Source of the DNA: DASUAO01 sp046484625
Lineage (GTDB): Bacteria; Actinomycetota; Acidimicrobiia; IMCC26256; PALSA-555
Assembly (NCBI GenBank): GCA_046484625.1
Contig: JAWOIO010000013.1
Location: 1 to 5,592 of the forward strand
DNA: 5,592 nucleotides
Direction: 5' to 3'
Below are positions 4,623 through 5,592 of this stretch, one piece after another. The notes under the pieces were generated by a model. That model saw only the letters and a program-made list of their open reading frames with translations, searched no databases and had not been told where the DNA came from. The position numbers and the translations under genes are program-made. Position 1 is the first letter of the stretch, and each line of letters opens with the position of its first letter.

Positions 4623-5182
4623 GCGTCGAGCGAGCGGATCGGCGGGAACTCGTCGCGGAGCCCGGGCGCGCCGAGCTGGTAGAGGCGTTCGGGTCTCGCA
4701 AGGTCGCGGAGGCGGTGCTCGCCATGGTCGAGCAGCGTCACGTCGGAGCCGAGCCCGTCGCGTACGAGCTCCTCGGTGGCGTGCGAGACGAGGATCTGGC
4801 CACCGTGCGCAGCAGCGGAGACGCGCGCGGCGCGGTTCACCGCGGTGCCGTAGTAGTCGTCGTCGCGCAGCTCGGCCTCGCCGGTGTGCACACCCATCCG
4901 CACGCCGAGGTTGCCGATCGGCCCCCAGTCGGTGTCGGACAGGTCACGCTGCGCCTCGATCGCGGCTCGGATCGCGTCGTGGGCGGTCGCGAATGCGGCG
5001 TGGAGCCCGTCGCCCGTGGTCTTCACGACGTGGCCGCCGTGCCCGTCCACGGCGTCGCGCAGGATCTCGTCGTGGCGGGCGAGCGCGGTCCGCATCGCTT
5101 CGGGGTGCTCCTCCCACAGCCGGGTGGAGCTTTCGAGGTCGGTGAACAGGAACGTCACCGTGCCAGTCGGTAGATCGCTCAC
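4520..5182 (-). CDS. Class III adenylate/guanylate cyclase domain (copy 2), 5' part of a broken regulator gene
   Basis: GTG start at 5182, aligned with copy 1, behind a degenerate GGGGGGA ribosome site (5193-5187). Residues 7-175 form a complete class III cyclase catalytic domain that would make cAMP or cGMP from the triphosphate. Visible catalytic residues: D15 in FTDLESST, K54 and D58 in VKTTGDG, then DDDYYGTAVNRAARV with D109, N116 and R120. All key residues are present, so a stand-alone cyclase could in principle be active as a dimer. After about residue 188 (LDAY) the frame is wrong: the last 33 residues are a Ser/Arg-rich shadow of the NB-ARC linker. A single-base change near 4622 would restore the LPSQFTSFVGRDREL linker. 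Cyclase-NB-ARC-TPR proteins are common in Actinomycetota, for example the Rv0386 type. Confidence 0.8.
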   Translation of the reverse strand: MSDLPTGTVTFLFTDLESSTRLWEEHPEAMRTALARHDEILRDAVDGHGGHVVKTTGDGLHAAFATAHDAIRAAIEAQRDLSDTDWGPIGNLGVRMGVHTGEAELRDDDYYGTAVNRAARVSAAAHGGQILVSHATEELVRDGLGSDVTLLDHGEHRLRDLARPERLYQLGAPGLRDEFPPIRSLDAYPGTSPRSSRRSSAATASSPRSRRPSTRATSSR

Positions 5183-5220
5183 ACCGTCCCCCCAGGCCCC
5201 CGATACCTCGCCGGAATCAT
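5179..5220 (-). other. Conserved 13-codon leader ORF overlapping cyclase start (copy 2)
   Basis: MIPARYRGPGGTV starts at ATG 5220, and its TGA overlaps the cyclase GTG at 5182. It is the counterpart of the frame at 2219-2178. No clear ribosome site precedes it. A coupled leader is possible but unproven. Confidence 0.25.
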
Positions 5221-5285
5221 GGCACGGAGCGACTCAGCGTCGGACCGGGAGACTCCGTGTTGATCTGCGGGCTTTCGTGCCGGCG

Positions 5286-5302
5286 TCGGTTTCGCGAACC
5301 GA
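5286..5302. promoter_or_regulatory. TCGGTT-N5-AACCGA palindrome
   Basis: Perfect 6-bp arms surround TCGCG, between copy 2 of the att repeat and the cyclase gene. It matches the core of the palindrome at 1899-1915 in 15 of 17 positions, including all arm bases. It is a candidate repressor operator; no promoter hexamers could be assigned beside it. Confidence 0.4.
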
Positions 5303-5353
5303 ATGATCGCGACCCCGCGCGTCACATTCGCGACGCTCTGACCAGCGCACACG

Positions 5354-5394
5354 CGCCCCCGCCAGGATTCGAACCTGGGCGCACGGTTTAGGAA
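5354..5394 (-). other. 3' half of tRNA-Arg(CCU): attachment-site remnant, copy 2
   Basis: Same layout as copy 1: loop TTCCTAA, stem ACCGT, variable GCGC, T-arm CCAGG-TTCGAAT-CCTGG, acceptor CGGGGGC, discriminator G. The outer T-stem pair is C-G here and G-C in copy 1, a compensatory double change. No 5' half is found on the minus strand up to the window end at 5592. Confidence 0.7.
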
Positions 5395-5505
5395 GACGTC
5401 GCTCCGCGTCCAGGCAGTCCCGTTGCGTCCATGACGTGTCGTTGCGTTTGCTGCGCCGTCCATCTTGTACCCCTGAGTTCGCTGGAGTCCAGGGAGTAGT
5501 AGGGA
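5354..5505 (-). repeat. 152-bp att-containing repeat, copy 2
   Basis: This is the ungapped partner of 2443-2594. The two start 2,911 bp apart in the same orientation. Of the six differences, two form the compensatory T-stem pair and one lies in the anticodon loop, leaving three in the 111-bp non-tRNA part. The copy ends in TAGGGA (5500-5505). Confidence 0.85.
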
Positions 5506-5592
5506 AAGGAGCAGTTTAGTGACGGGGTTGGATACAGTTGGATAGATGAGCTTATCGCGTATGCTTCAGCTCGTGTGAGTGATCGGGAAATG
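5506..5592 (+). other. Non-coding right end with GTTGGATA direct repeat and possible promoter
   Basis: GTTGGATA occurs at 5527-5534 and 5537-5544, 10 bp apart. TTGGAT (5538-5543), 16 bp, then TATGCT (5560-5565) resembles a weak plus-strand promoter nine bases before a GTG at 5575 (VSDREM, then the window ends). Too little is visible to call a gene. Elsewhere in this stretch I see nothing. Confidence 0.2.

Larger units (their letters stand above)
2443..5353 (-). mobile_element. Putative tRNA-Arg-targeted unit carrying a cyclase regulator and relBE
   Basis: The interval runs from one tRNA-Arg 3' half-site to the next in direct orientation, which is what a unit inserted by a tRNA-specific tyrosine recombinase, or a tandem duplication between two such sites, would leave. 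Contents, read on the minus strand: leader, broken cyclase-NB-ARC-TPR gene, relBE, 111-bp conserved end. No integrase, excisionase or replication gene is present, so it would have to be moved in trans or be a relic. Confidence 0.35.

Noticed and set aside
3219..4682. Long plus-strand open frame (487 codons) over the NB-ARC/TPR region
   Set aside because: It is antisense to clear NB-ARC motifs (Walker A and B, GMPLA). Its content is Arg/Glu-rich low-complexity sequence typical of GC-rich shadows.
4138..5145. Plus-strand 335-codon Arg/Ser-rich frame
   Set aside because: Antisense to the cyclase and NB-ARC coding regions; composition is a GC artefact.
5354..5450. A complete tRNA-Arg gene
   Set aside because: There is no 5' acceptor strand, no D-arm, and the bases before the anticodon loop do not pair with ACCGT, in either copy.
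5179..5463. Minus-strand 94-codon frame across copy 2 of the repeat
   Set aside because: It reads through the tRNA half (RFESWRG) and has no conserved counterpart frame around copy 1 beyond the 13-codon leader.

Overview
The window looks like a fragment of a high-GC actinobacterial (Actinomycetota) genome, quite possibly from a metagenome. Three things point there: class III cyclase / NB-ARC / TPR regulators of the type abundant in Mycobacterium, Acidimicrobiia and Thermoleophilia; a relBE pair resembling Mycobacterium tuberculosis Rv1247c/Rv1246c; and a leaderless-type promoter. Every gene I can support lies on the minus strand, so the window reads from right to left. The long plus-strand open frames are GC-driven shadows.

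From right to left: 5506-5592 is non-coding with short direct repeats. Positions 5354-5505 are copy 2 of a 152-bp repeat whose left 41 bp are the 3' half of a tRNA-Arg(CCU), running from anticodon loop to discriminator base. After a leader comes a cyclase-NB-ARC-TPR regulator gene (5182 to 3290), broken by two frame changes and an apparently in-frame internal deletion. Next is an intact relB-relE toxin-antitoxin operon (3180 to 2639) with a promoter abutting its start codon. Positions 2443-2594 are copy 1 of the same 152-bp repeat, flanked on both sides by paired TAGGGA motifs at 12-bp spacing. A second cyclase gene follows (from 2181), but it is cut after about 81 codons and runs in frame into a small antitoxin-like protein. 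That is followed by the first 35 codons of a VapC/PIN toxin fused to the C-terminal half of a ROK sugar kinase (to 1169). Then come an intact DUF1254/DUF1214 protein (1083-124) of visibly lower GC, and the first codons of a probable GAP/Sap-type membrane protein running off the left edge.

The organising idea is a locus built by repeated site-specific insertion at, or recombination between, tRNA-Arg(CCU) 3'-end attachment sites. Two successive units share the order tRNA half-site, conserved leader, cyclase regulator, toxin-antitoxin module. The period is 2,911 bp. Both units have decayed: the regulator is split in one, and the regulator, toxin and kinase are fused at junctions in the other. 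No integrase is visible, so mobility is inferred from the half-site repeats. Only relBE and the DUF1254 gene look like intact functional genes. An assembly or sequencing artefact must be excluded for the frameshifts and chimeric junctions.
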